Source: Spirochaetaceae bacterium (GTDB taxonomy: Bacteria > Spirochaetota > Spirochaetia > DSM-27196 > SLST01). From it: a stretch of DNA of 33,027 bases. Location: the NCBI GenBank assembly GCA_007118855.1, contig SKQU01000218.1, positions 1 to 33,027 of the forward strand, given 5' to 3'. Below the pieces are notes generated by a model. The model made no database searches and was not told the origin of the DNA. It was given only the letters and a program-made list of their open reading frames with translations. The translations under genes were made by a program, and so were the position numbers. Of the stretch, positions 22,743 through 31,024 are shown in pieces (positions within the stretch are counted from its first letter, which is position 1; the number at the start of each line of letters is the position of its first letter).

Positions 22743-23882
22743 ATGCGTAGAACAGTATTCCTGATGCTGCTGGTACTGTGGAGCGGCATCGCCGCATTCG
22801 CTGCGAACGTCACCATTCCGACCTTCCAGCTCCTGACGCGGGGGGTTCTCGACGACGGTCTTTTCGTCCTCCAGACCCGCGCGGATATCGACATCAGGCT
22901 CGGGGGGGGCTACAAGTACGGGGGAGAGCTCGGCCTTTCGATCCGAAGTGTCAACCTCGAAGAACCGAGCACACCGGGCGCTATCTACGATCAGGACGTG
23001 ATCCAGGCGGCGTTTCGCGAGCGGCTGCGGCTGAGCTCGGCGAGCGTCATCGTACGCGACCTCTTCGGACTACCCGTCGATGCTCGCTACTTCATAGGAG
23101 AGTACACCCGCATACTCAACGGGGAGCTCTTCCCTGAGCAGTTCGGCACGCGGATCATCGCGAGCAACCTCCGAGGGCTTCTCGCCTTCCCCACCGGCAT
23201 TGTCTATGACGGCGTGCACGCGATCGACGGAACGGGACTTGCACTCACCACGACGTCGATCGCTCCCTGGCTCTACCTCGAGGGAGCCTTCTATCAGGAT
23301 GCATACCTCGGCCCCGGCCATTACTCAACCGACATCCGGGCGGCGTTCAACACACCGGGTATCAAGGCGGAGACCTTTCTTGGCGCGAGCCACCCCGGCG
23401 CGCAGTACGGAATCTACCGTGCGGGCCTTCTGCTCTACTATGCCGCAGGACCCCGAACCGAATTGTTCACCCAGATTGGTGTTCCCCGCTGGGCGCCGGT
23501 CGACGACGGCCCGCTCAATATCGACGCCTTCTACTTTCTGTTCGAACCCAGGGTGCACGTAGGAGTGGTCTCGATCGTTCTCTCGCTCTTCTGGCATCCG
23601 CAATACTATGTCCAGGCGCCGACGAACGAGCAGGGCGCGACCGACATCATCGTGCGCCTCGTAGCCGGCGATCGTAGCGAAGGCATGGTATCCGGGGGCA
23701 TCGAGAACAGCATCCGGCTGCGCCCCACGAGCGCGGACGATCAGCTTCGCGTCGGGGTTGCTCCGTTCGTGACGATCACCTCGTCAGGGGTCGTATGGGA
23801 CCTCAAGACGAACTTCAACCTCTTCCCCTTTGAGGCGGCCTCGCTCTTCGAGGCCTATGCCGGGGTGCGCACCCGGTTCTAG
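22743..23882 (+). CDS. Predicted outer-membrane beta-barrel protein
   Basis: A 379-residue exported protein that I cannot assign to a named family. The N-terminus RRTVFLMLLVLWSGIAAFA-A is a signal peptide (cleavage near residue 21). The mature chain alternates polar and hydrophobic residues in many strands with aromatic ends (GGGYKYGGELGLSIRS, APWLYLEGAFYQDAYLG, YGIYRAGLLLYYA, TELFTQIGVPRW), and it ends in a strand with terminal Phe (AYAGVRTRF), the usual barrel-insertion signal for outer-membrane proteins. CGGAGG precedes the ATG. A second barrel-like gene follows 8 bp later, so the two are co-transcribed and may act together. Localisation is inferred. Confidence 0.7.
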   Translation: MRRTVFLMLLVLWSGIAAFAANVTIPTFQLLTRGVLDDGLFVLQTRADIDIRLGGGYKYGGELGLSIRSVNLEEPSTPGAIYDQDVIQAAFRERLRLSSASVIVRDLFGLPVDARYFIGEYTRILNGELFPEQFGTRIIASNLRGLLAFPTGIVYDGVHAIDGTGLALTTTSIAPWLYLEGAFYQDAYLGPGHYSTDIRAAFNTPGIKAETFLGASHPGAQYGIYRAGLLLYYAAGPRTELFTQIGVPRWAPVDDGPLNIDAFYFLFEPRVHVGVVSIVLSLFWHPQYYVQAPTNEQGATDIIVRLVAGDRSEGMVSGGIENSIRLRPTSADDQLRVGVAPFVTITSSGVVWDLKTNFNLFPFEAASLFEAYAGVRTRF

Positions 23883-23890
23883 GAGCACGC

Positions 23891-24757
23891 ATGAGACGGT
23901 TCATCCTGACAGTCACCATCGGTGTACTCGTGGTCACCGCCACGAACCTCTCGGCACTCGAGATCGGCGCGCATGCGACCTTCGGCAATCTCGACTTCGC
24001 CCGTGACCGCGACAGCAGTGCCTTGACGCTACCCGGTGACACCTGCCTGTGGGGTCTCGGGCTGTTCGGTTCGCAATGGATCTCCGATGAACTGAGAATC
24101 GACGTCGGTTTCGACAGCGACCCCATTCTGCGGAACATCGGCTCGGCGCTTCTCACCTACCGCAACCGGTTCTTCAGCATACGCTTCGGTCCCTTCTTCG
24201 GCCTGATCAACGCTCCGCGAACGCTTGTCCAATCGGGTCTGTCCACGACTGTCGAACTCTTCGTTCCCGGCGTCGTGGTGCTCGGCCTGCGCTCGGATAC
24301 CAGCCTCGGCAGCCGGCTGCTGGTACCCGGCGACTACATCCAGGAACGGAGTGAGCTCTCGTTCGGCTTCTACGTGCCCAACGCGATTCCTGTGCTGTAC
24401 GCCCGGACGAAACGATACACGTGGAAGACCGCCGCGGGCGAAGCGATCGACTCGCAGACCGCCTACGGGCTACGGGCCGACATCTTCGAGAAGAACATCC
24501 CGTACCGCGTAGTGCTCGACTTCGCCTACCAGGATACCTCGCGGATCTTCCAGGAAGCCGACGCTTCAACACATCGCTACGGCTCGCTCGTTTTCGGCAC
24601 GAAGGCCTCGATCGATCTGCTCGAGACGCTCACGCTCCTCCTCGATCTGGAGAGCAGCATCTACACCTTCGGGCTCGATGCGTTGCTCGGCTCAACCAGC
24701 GCGGACCGGTATCTCTTCCGCCTCCGGGCCGGGGCTTCCTACCGGTTTGGTCGGTAG
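23891..24757 (+). CDS. Predicted outer-membrane or surface beta-strand protein
   Basis: A 288-residue exported protein of unknown family. Signal peptide RRFILTVTIGVLVVTATNLSA, cleaved near residue 22. The mature chain shows strand-rich, aromatic-tipped segments (LEIGAHATFGNLDFARD, DELRIDVGFDSDPIL, NRFFSIRFGPFFGLIN, ELSFGFYVPNAIPVLYARTKRYTW, DRYLFRLRAGASYRFGR), consistent with a beta-barrel; it ends FGR rather than in Phe, so the terminal signal is one or two residues off the classical position. AGGAG sits at the stop of the preceding gene, 8 bp upstream. Confidence 0.68.
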   Translation: MRRFILTVTIGVLVVTATNLSALEIGAHATFGNLDFARDRDSSALTLPGDTCLWGLGLFGSQWISDELRIDVGFDSDPILRNIGSALLTYRNRFFSIRFGPFFGLINAPRTLVQSGLSTTVELFVPGVVVLGLRSDTSLGSRLLVPGDYIQERSELSFGFYVPNAIPVLYARTKRYTWKTAAGEAIDSQTAYGLRADIFEKNIPYRVVLDFAYQDTSRIFQEADASTHRYGSLVFGTKASIDLLETLTLLLDLESSIYTFGLDALLGSTSADRYLFRLRAGASYRFGR

Positions 24758-24764
24758 CGCCGAC

Positions 24765-24793
24765 TTGACGGTGCCGGTGTGCCGTGGGACGAT
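24765..24793 (+). promoter_or_regulatory. Possible otsAB promoter
   Basis: TTGACG (24765-24770), 17-bp spacer, weak -10 GACGAT (24788-24793), then 5 nt to the ATG at 24799, with no Shine-Dalgarno site. The spacing fits the leaderless class, but the -10 matches only three of six bases. An imperfect hairpin GTCGG/CCGAC overlaps the stop of the preceding gene. Confidence 0.35.
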
Positions 24794-24798
24794 ACCCC

Positions 24799-26976
24799 AT
24801 GGCCAAGACGATCATCGTGTCCAACAGAATGTCCACCTCCGTCTCACGGGGTGAGAACGGCTTCGAGTTCACACCGAGCGTTGGAGGGCTGGCGACCGGG
24901 CTCTCCTCGCTGCACAAGCAGGAGGAGAGTCTCTGGATAGGCTGGAGCGGACTGCCGTCGGACACCTTGGGTCAGGACGAGCGCACCTCCATCGCAACGA
25001 CGCTCCGCAAGGAGCACAAGAGCATACCGGTGGACCTCTCTACGACTGACCTCGAGTTGTTCTACTACGGCTTCTGCAACAACATCGTATGGCCGCTCTT
25101 CCATTACTTCCCGACCTACGTGACCTACAACGACGAGTACTGGGAGTCCTACCGTGCGGTGAATGAGCGATTCTTCGAGCGGGTGAAACAGTTCCTGGAG
25201 CCGGAGGATATCGTCTGGGTGCACGACTATCAGCTGATGCTGCTGCCGGCGATGGTCAAGGCATACGAACCGCTCGCGCGCGTCGGGTACTTCCTGCACA
25301 TCCCGTTTCCCTCCTACGAGGTGTTCCGGCTCCTGCCCTGGCGTGAGGATATTCTGCGCGGCCTGCTGGGAGCCGACCTCGTCGGTTTTCACACGTACGA
25401 CTACGCGCGTCACTTTCTCTCGAGTGTCCGGAGGCTGCTCGGGTACGATCATGATCTGGCGAACGTGCGATACGAGAACCGGATGGTCCGGGTCGACGTA
25501 TTCCCTATGGGGATCGACTACGAGCGGTATGCAAGCTCGGTGAACCTGCCGGTCGTTCGCGAGAAGATTGCTGAGGTCGACGCCGACCGGCCGGCCGAGC
25601 GCATCATCCTCTCGGTCGACCGGCTCGACTACACGAAGGGGATTCCGCAGCGACTGCGGGCCTACGAGCGTTTTCTGGAACTGAAGCCCCATTACTGCGG
25701 CAAGGTCAGCATGATCATGATCGTCGCTCCGTCGCGAACGGCGGTTCCACAGTACCAGGAGCTCAAGCGCGAGGTGGACGAGCTCGTCAGTGTGATCAAC
25801 GGACGTTTCTCAACGATCGCCTGGACCCCCATCCATTACTTCTACCGTACCTTCCCCTTCGAAGAACTCTGTGCCCTCTACTCGGAGGCCGACGTGCTCC
25901 TGGTGACCGCGCTGCGCGACGGCATGAATCTGATTGCGAAGGAGTTCATCGCTGCCAAAGGAGACACCCCCGGGGTTATCGTCGTCAGCGAGACCGCCGG
26001 CGTCGCCCGCGAGCTCAGCGAGGCGATCATCGTGAACGCGAGCAGCGTTGAGGATATTGCCGTCGGGCTCGCCAGAGCGCTCGAAATGCCGGCGGAAGAG
26101 CAGATGAGACGAAACGAGCGTATGCAGGAACGCCTGCAGAGATATGACATCCACTACTGGTCACACGACTTCGTGACGAAGCTCGAGTCGGCCGTCGAAC
26201 ATCAGCAGACCTACCTCAGCAAGAGGCTCGCCGCCTCTATACGCCGCACCGTCACGAAGGCCTACGCGGCCGCGAAGCGACGGTTGATCCTGCTCGACTA
26301 CGACGGCACGCTTCTGCCGTACATGGACCGGCCGGATCGGGCGGTGCCTGATGACGATCTCAGACGGCTTGTCAGCAGGCTCGCCCTGGACAAGGCAAAC
26401 GACGTCGTGCTGATCAGCAGCCGCGGCAGAGACTTCATGACCGAACACCTCGGCGAGCTCGGGGCGGGGATGATTGCCAGCCACGGCGTGTGGATCAGGC
26501 GCACCGGCGAGTGGGAACAGCTCGTGCCCATCGAGCCGGACTGGAAGGCGGAGCTCGCGCCGATCATGCAGCTGCACGCCGACCGCACCCCGGGAAGCCG
26601 GTTCGAAGAGAAGGAGTACGGTCTCGCGTGGCACTACCAGGGCAGCGAACCCGATCTCGCGTTCATCAGAGTCGCAGAGCTCCGCGACGCACTGCTGAGC
26701 ATGTCTGCGAATCACAATGTCACAGTCTTCGAGGGCAATCGTGTTCTCGAGGTGAAGAGCGCCCTTGCGAGCAAGTCGCAGGCGGCCGCGATCTGGCACG
26801 AGCACGCCGATTACGACTTCATCCTTGCCGCCGGCGACGACCAGACCGACGAGGAGCTGTTTGCGAGCCTCCCCGGGGGGGCGCACTCGATCCGGATCGG
26901 GCTCGGCATGACGAACGCCGCCTACTTCCTGGAGAACCCCGGTGAGCTGCGCGTCTTTCTCAAGGAGATCTCCTGA
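24799..26976 (+). CDS. Bifunctional trehalose-6-phosphate synthase/phosphatase
   Basis: A 725-residue fusion of OtsA and OtsB that would make trehalose from UDP-glucose (or another NDP-glucose) and glucose 6-phosphate in two steps. The GT20 synthase domain (about 1-470) shows IVSNRMS, SVGGLATGL, WVHDYQLMLLP, GYFLHIPFPS, GADLVGFHTYDYARHF, VDRLDYTKGIPQRLRAYERF and ALRDGMNLIAKEF. The HAD phosphatase domain (about 485-725) has LLDYDGTLLPY with nucleophile Asp500 and acid/base Asp502, and GDDQTDEE with Asp680-Asp681. The ATG at 24799 has no Shine-Dalgarno site. It is probably monocistronic. Trehalose would act as an osmolyte or stress protectant. Confidence 0.95.
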   Translation: MAKTIIVSNRMSTSVSRGENGFEFTPSVGGLATGLSSLHKQEESLWIGWSGLPSDTLGQDERTSIATTLRKEHKSIPVDLSTTDLELFYYGFCNNIVWPLFHYFPTYVTYNDEYWESYRAVNERFFERVKQFLEPEDIVWVHDYQLMLLPAMVKAYEPLARVGYFLHIPFPSYEVFRLLPWREDILRGLLGADLVGFHTYDYARHFLSSVRRLLGYDHDLANVRYENRMVRVDVFPMGIDYERYASSVNLPVVREKIAEVDADRPAERIILSVDRLDYTKGIPQRLRAYERFLELKPHYCGKVSMIMIVAPSRTAVPQYQELKREVDELVSVINGRFSTIAWTPIHYFYRTFPFEELCALYSEADVLLVTALRDGMNLIAKEFIAAKGDTPGVIVVSETAGVARELSEAIIVNASSVEDIAVGLARALEMPAEEQMRRNERMQERLQRYDIHYWSHDFVTKLESAVEHQQTYLSKRLAASIRRTVTKAYAAAKRRLILLDYDGTLLPYMDRPDRAVPDDDLRRLVSRLALDKANDVVLISSRGRDFMTEHLGELGAGMIASHGVWIRRTGEWEQLVPIEPDWKAELAPIMQLHADRTPGSRFEEKEYGLAWHYQGSEPDLAFIRVAELRDALLSMSANHNVTVFEGNRVLEVKSALASKSQAAAIWHEHADYDFILAAGDDQTDEELFASLPGGAHSIRIGLGMTNAAYFLENPGELRVFLKEIS

Positions 26977-27001
26977 TCAGCAGCGACCGGGGCCTTGGCG
27001 A

Positions 27002-27730
27002 TCAGTCGCCTGCAGGCACGACGACGGGATTACGCAGTGTGCCTATTCCCTCGATCTCCACTTCCACGACGTCGCCGTCGTGCAGGCGCCCGACGCCTGC
27101 CGGTGTCCCGGTAAGGATGATGTCGCCCGGGTAGAGCGTGAAGTTCCGGCTGACGAAGCTGACGATCGCGGGTAGCGGGAAGATCATGTGCGACGTGTTG
27201 GACGATTGCACCGTGCGGCCGTTCAGACGGCACTCGATGGAAAGACACTGTGGGTCCGACAACCGTTCGGCGGGAACGACGGTCGGGCCAATCGGACCGA
27301 AGGTGTCGAAGCTCTTGCCGCGGAACCATCCGGATCTGTCGCCGTTCTGGATGTTCCGCTGGCTGACGTCGTTCATGCAGGTGTAGCCGTAGACACAGTC
27401 AAGAGCGTCCTCTTCGTCGACCCACGAGCATTCGGCGCCAATAAACAGCGCGAGCTCCGCCTCGTAGTCGGTTCTCGGATCGTCGAACCGGTACTGCTCG
27501 ATGATACGAGGCAGAACGATCGGCTCCTCCGGGCCTGTCAGGCAGCTCGGGAGCTTCGGGAAAAGAACCGGCTCGCTCGGCTCATCCGGCGAGAAGCCCC
27601 GAACGCGCACCGATTCGCTCTCAGCGATATGATCACGGTAGTTCAGGCCGAGCGCGATGATCTTGGAAGGCGCGACCTCGTAGTGCGCCCCGGTCCCGGC
27701 GACCGGCAGGCAGATGCGGGGACGACTCAC
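27002..27730 (-). CDS. Fumarylacetoacetate hydrolase (FAH) family protein
   Basis: A 242-residue enzyme of the FAH family, which cleaves or isomerises 2-oxo acids such as acylpyruvates, oxaloacetate or catechol-pathway intermediates. Family motifs are in order: KIIALGLNYRDHIAES, FPKLPSCLTGP, DYEAELALFIG with metal-binding Glu90 and Glu92, GYTCMNDVSQRNIQ with Asp121, GKSFDTFGPIGP, and PGDIILTGTPAGVG near the C-terminus. All expected metal ligands appear intact. It starts at a GTG that overlaps the upstream stop (GTGA), so it is coupled to the small unknown gene. The substrate cannot be named. Confidence 0.9.
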   Translation of the reverse strand: MSRPRICLPVAGTGAHYEVAPSKIIALGLNYRDHIAESESVRVRGFSPDEPSEPVLFPKLPSCLTGPEEPIVLPRIIEQYRFDDPRTDYEAELALFIGAECSWVDEEDALDCVYGYTCMNDVSQRNIQNGDRSGWFRGKSFDTFGPIGPTVVPAERLSDPQCLSIECRLNGRTVQSSNTSHMIFPLPAIVSFVSRNFTLYPGDIILTGTPAGVGRLHDGDVVEVEIEGIGTLRNPVVVPAGD

Positions 27731-28113
27731 CCCTGGGCGCCCTCGGTATCGCCGATGCCCGCATACGAGAAGAGCTCGCACTGGATCCATATGAAGTTCT
27801 CGTTCTCCGACGGAACGAGAAATCGCGCGCTTTCCGTCTCATCGCCGTCCTTCGTGAAGACGGTCACCTTCTCCACCGCGAGAACAGGGTACAATTTCTC
27901 CCGCTTGAACAGCTTGGCCATGCTGATGTACGCACTCGACATATGCGGGAAGAAATCCTGAAAAGCCTTTTTCAGGTCATCCTTGACTCGTACATAGAAG
28001 ACTCCGGTCTGCATATTCTCTCCTCGCTCTCGATCGTCCGGCTCTCCACCGTTGATATCGTTCTCGTACTGCACTTGAACCGCCTTTTTCAGTACGTTGC
28101 TTGGGTAGCCCAT
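27727..28113 (-). CDS. Small protein of unknown function coupled to the FAH gene
   Basis: A 128-residue, probably cytoplasmic protein without signal peptide or membrane segment. The core (from about residue 34) reads as an alpha/beta domain: TGVFYVRVKDDLKKAFQDF, MAKLFKREKLYPVLAVEKV, ARFLVPSENENFIWIQCELF. I do not recognise it. Two starts are possible: the ATG at 28113, 4-6 nt after a -10-like TACTAT/GATACT with no Shine-Dalgarno, or the ATG at 28014 (95 residues), which has a good AGGAG 6 nt upstream. The downstream start is quite plausible, since the extra 33 residues are hydrophilic. It overlaps the FAH start by 4 bp and is divergent from the decarboxylase gene. Confidence 0.7.
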   Translation of the reverse strand: MGYPSNVLKKAVQVQYENDINGGEPDDRERGENMQTGVFYVRVKDDLKKAFQDFFPHMSSAYISMAKLFKREKLYPVLAVEKVTVFTKDGDETESARFLVPSENENFIWIQCELFSYAGIGDTEGAQG

Positions 28114-28167
28114 GCTGATAGTATCACAGCTCGGGCGCCGGGAGAATAGGGTTGAGAGGAGACCAGC

Positions 28168-29388
28168 ATGGAAGCCTATCAGTTCCCGCTCGAGCGATTC
28201 GGCGGGCTCCGCCGCCTCGAACGCCTGAAGGCAACCGCCGACAGGGGACCGACTCCCTGCCTCTACATAGACCTCGACATCGTTGAAGCACAGTACCGCC
28301 GCCTCCGCAGGGCAATGCCGTACGCGGAGATCTACTATGCGGTGAAAGCGAATCCGGCTCGAGAAATCGTCGAGTTGCTCGCCCGGCTCGGGTCGAGCTT
28401 CGATATCGCGTCCCGGTACGAGCTCGACCTGGCGCTCTCCTTCGGCGTCGATCCGGCTCGCCTCAGCTACGGAAACACCATCAAGAAACGCGCCGACATC
28501 GCCTATGCCTACGAGCGAGGGGTGCGGCTCTTCGCCTGTGATGCCGAGGCCGACGTGCACAATATCGCCGAGCTCGCCCCCGGCTCACGCGTGTTCTTCC
28601 GCGTGTTCACGCAGGGTACCGGCTCGGACTGGCCGCTGTCGCGCAAGTTCGGCGCCCATCCGGAGCTGATACTCGACATGGCGCGATTTGCGGCACGCAG
28701 CGGGCTTGAACCCTACGGGATATCCTTTCACGTTGGCAGCCAGCAGCGCGACATCGGGGAATGGGACGATGCCATCGCCCGTACCAAGCTGCTCTTCGAG
28801 GAACTCGAAGAGCAGGGGATCGCGCTCGGCATGATCAACATCGGAGGCGGCTTTCCGGCAGCGTATCTCGATCCGACCCACCCGGTGGAGATCTACACGA
28901 GCGAAATCGGCCGGTTTCTCACCGAACGGTTCGGCGACGCGTTGCCGAGGATCATCACCGAACCGGGCCGCTATCTGGTCGCGGACGCGGGAGTGCTCGT
29001 GAGCGAGGTGATCCTGATCACCGGTAAGGCGCGACAGAGCCTGTACCGTTGGGTCTACATCGACGCCGGCCTGTTCGGCGGGCTGATCGAGGCGATGGGC
29101 GAGGCGATCAAGTTCCCCATCTTCTTCGATGCTGAGGGCGCGGCAGAGGAGATCATCCTTGCGGGTCCCACATGCGACAGCATGGACGTGCTCTACGAGA
29201 CGTACAAGTACTCCATGCCGAACCAGGCGAGCACGGGTGACCGACTCTACATCTACACGACCGGTGCCTATACGCACACCTACAGCTCCGTCTCCTTCAA
29301 CGGCTTTCCGCCGCTGGAGATGCGATTTCTGCCGCGGCGAGCCGTTCCGGCACAGACTACCTCAGCACCAGGGCCAGGATCATCATAA
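28168..29388 (+). CDS. Ornithine/lysine-type PLP decarboxylase (group IV, alanine racemase fold)
   Basis: A 406-residue PLP enzyme of the Orn/DAP/Arg decarboxylase family. The PLP lysine is Lys60 in YYAVKAN; FHVGSQQRD, the phosphate-binding INIGGGFPAAY, EPGRYLVADAG and the second-subunit motif GPTCDSMDVL (Cys336, Asp337) are present. The Cys-Asp pair and short length point to ornithine or lysine decarboxylase making putrescine or cadaverine, rather than the longer biosynthetic arginine decarboxylase or DAP decarboxylase. GAGGAG precedes the ATG. It depends on PLP, which pdxST in this window would provide. The 3' end overlaps the convergent ZIP gene by 32 bp. Confidence 0.9.
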   Translation: MEAYQFPLERFGGLRRLERLKATADRGPTPCLYIDLDIVEAQYRRLRRAMPYAEIYYAVKANPAREIVELLARLGSSFDIASRYELDLALSFGVDPARLSYGNTIKKRADIAYAYERGVRLFACDAEADVHNIAELAPGSRVFFRVFTQGTGSDWPLSRKFGAHPELILDMARFAARSGLEPYGISFHVGSQQRDIGEWDDAIARTKLLFEELEEQGIALGMINIGGGFPAAYLDPTHPVEIYTSEIGRFLTERFGDALPRIITEPGRYLVADAGVLVSEVILITGKARQSLYRWVYIDAGLFGGLIEAMGEAIKFPIFFDAEGAAEEIILAGPTCDSMDVLYETYKYSMPNQASTGDRLYIYTTGAYTHTYSSVSFNGFPPLEMRFLPRRAVPAQTTSAPGPGSS

Positions 29389-30166
29389 CGCTGAACCCGA
29401 TCAGCGCAGTTGTCGCCGTCAGATCGGTGTGTCGGTCAAGCCGCGCGTCCGGCAGGACCTCTTCAATGACGACGAAGACCATTGCGCCGGCCGCGAACGG
29501 CAGCGCATACGCGAGCAGTGACGGGACCACCAGAACGAACAGAGCCACGATCACCGCGACGGCCGGCTCGACCGCGCCCGACATCTGCCCGTACCAGAAT
29601 GCGCGGCGGGAGCGCATGCCCCCGCGGCGAAGAGGCACGGAAACGCAGGTCCCCTCCGGAATGTTCTGCAGACCGATGCCGACGGTGAGCGCAACCGCCC
29701 CGCCGAGCGAGACGCCGGGCATACCGCCGGCCGCCGCGCCGAAGACCGCACCCAGGGCGATCCCCTCCGGGACATTGTGCACCGCAGTCGAAAGAACCCG
29801 CAGGACGCTCTTTTTCCACGTCGTCTGAAAGCCCTCTGCGCTCTCCGGAGGAAGCCCGACGTGCAGGTGCGGGAGCGTCTTGTCCACGACCAGCAGAAAC
29901 GCTCCCCCGGCAAGAAACCCGATCACGGCCTGCACCCACGTGATCCCTCCGGATCTCCCGGACATGACGATCGCGGGAGCAAGCAGCGACCAGAAAGCCG
30001 CACCGATCATGACGCCCGCTGCGAAGCCCCGCATCGATGCACAGGCTCTGCCGGTCAGCTCTCTGACGAAGAATGTCATCGCCGCACCGAGAGCGGTGAG
30101 TCCCCAGGTGAAGATCGTCGCGAGGAACGTCTGCGCCACTGCATTCAGCCCGCTGAACCATTGCAT
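29357..30166 (-). CDS. ZIP family metal transporter (GufA/ZupT-like)
   Basis: A 269-residue inner-membrane importer of Zn2+ or other divalent metals. About eight hydrophobic segments are seen. The binuclear metal centre is formed by HNVPEG (residues 130-135, TM4) and QNIPEG (167-172, TM5), the hallmark of prokaryotic ZIPs, and a His-containing loop (LPHLHVG, 98-104) lies between TM3 and TM4. I chose the ATG at 30166 because GGGAGG (30180-30175) sits 8 nt away; the GTG at 30175 would be too close to it. It has its own promoter with a hairpin at the transcript start. GufA-like members have broad metal range. Confidence 0.9.
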   Translation of the reverse strand: MQWFSGLNAVAQTFLATIFTWGLTALGAAMTFFVRELTGRACASMRGFAAGVMIGAAFWSLLAPAIVMSGRSGGITWVQAVIGFLAGGAFLLVVDKTLPHLHVGLPPESAEGFQTTWKKSVLRVLSTAVHNVPEGIALGAVFGAAAGGMPGVSLGGAVALTVGIGLQNIPEGTCVSVPLRRGGMRSRRAFWYGQMSGAVEPAVAVIVALFVLVVPSLLAYALPFAAGAMVFVVIEEVLPDARLDRHTDLTATTALIGFSVMMILALVLR

Positions 30167-30182
30167 ACATCGCACCTCCCAA

Positions 30183-30231
30183 AGGACGATCCCCGTCCTA
30201 CGAGTCTACACGAGGTCGCTTGTACACTCAA
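30183..30231 (-). promoter_or_regulatory. ZIP transporter promoter with hairpin at +1
   Basis: Minus strand: TTGAGT (30231-30226), 17-bp spacer, TAGACT (30208-30203). Starting 3 nt beyond the -10 box lies a perfect inverted repeat AGGACG (30199-30194), 5-nt loop, CGTCCT (30188-30183), immediately before the GGGAGG site. It could be a DNA operator for a metal regulator or a 5' RNA hairpin; the sequence alone cannot decide. Confidence 0.5.
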
Positions 30232-30249
30232 ACCGTGGTAGGCTGAACG

Positions 30250-30948
30250 ATGGCCGGTTCCCCCGTTGACCTCATCCATGCCGACGAGTCGCTCGTCGTC
30301 GTCCGCAAGGCGTCCGGTGTGCCGTCTGCGCCGGACCCGACCGGCGCTCCCTCGGCACTCTCGCTGGCACAGGCCCTCCTCGGCTCGCCGTTGCTGCCGG
30401 TTCACCGGATCGACCGCCCCGCGAGCGGCATCGTCCTGTTCGCCCGCACGAGCGCGGCAGCCGCCGCCCTCTCGGCGCAGCTTGCCGCCGGCCGGATCGA
30501 CCGTCGCTACTGGGCGCTGGTCGCCGGCACGCAGACACCGGATTCCGGAGTGCTCTCGAGTCGGCTCGTCCACGACCGGCGGTTGAACAGGAGCTTCGTG
30601 CGGGACGACGGCAAGGACTCCACCCTGAGCTACGGCGTGCGAGCCCGCGGGGACCGGTACACGCTCCTCGAGATCGTGCTGCACACCGGACGCCACCACC
30701 AGATCCGCGCCCAGCTCTCCCATGCAGGCTGGCCGGTGCGCGGCGACGTGAAGTACGGCGCGAAACGCACCTTGGCGGGAGGCGGTATCTGTCTGCACGC
30801 GGTTCGCGTGAGCCTGGTGCATCCGGTGACCGGTGACGGACTGACGTTCACGGCTCGGCCGCCTTCGGACCCGCTGTGGGACGCGCTCACGAAGGGAGTG
30901 GAGCCCGGCGGTGATCACGCCGCCGACCGAGCTCCTGCGAATCGCTGA
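30250..30948 (+). CDS. RluA-family pseudouridine synthase without S4 domain
   Basis: A 232-residue RNA pseudouridine synthase of the RluA/TruC group. The catalytic Asp55 lies in HRIDRPASG (family HRLDxxTSG, with Ala for the usual Thr). RRYWALVAG and HTGRHHQIRAQLSHAGWPVRGDVKYG are conserved later motifs. No S4 domain is present, unlike the rluD-like gene at 2181-3101. Its target, rRNA or tRNA, is unknown. No good Shine-Dalgarno site precedes the ATG; a weak TAGGCT lies 5 nt upstream but has no proper -35. In the 76 bp between this gene and the next I see only two short GC hairpins. Confidence 0.88.
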   Translation: MAGSPVDLIHADESLVVVRKASGVPSAPDPTGAPSALSLAQALLGSPLLPVHRIDRPASGIVLFARTSAAAAALSAQLAAGRIDRRYWALVAGTQTPDSGVLSSRLVHDRRLNRSFVRDDGKDSTLSYGVRARGDRYTLLEIVLHTGRHHQIRAQLSHAGWPVRGDVKYGAKRTLAGGGICLHAVRVSLVHPVTGDGLTFTARPPSDPLWDALTKGVEPGGDHAADRAPANR

Positions 30949-31024
30949 AGGGAGGTCCGAGGAGCGCAAGGCGCTTGAGATTCGGATCGGGTCGTGCCCG
31001 GACTCGGGCTGCCGTCGTCGGCCC

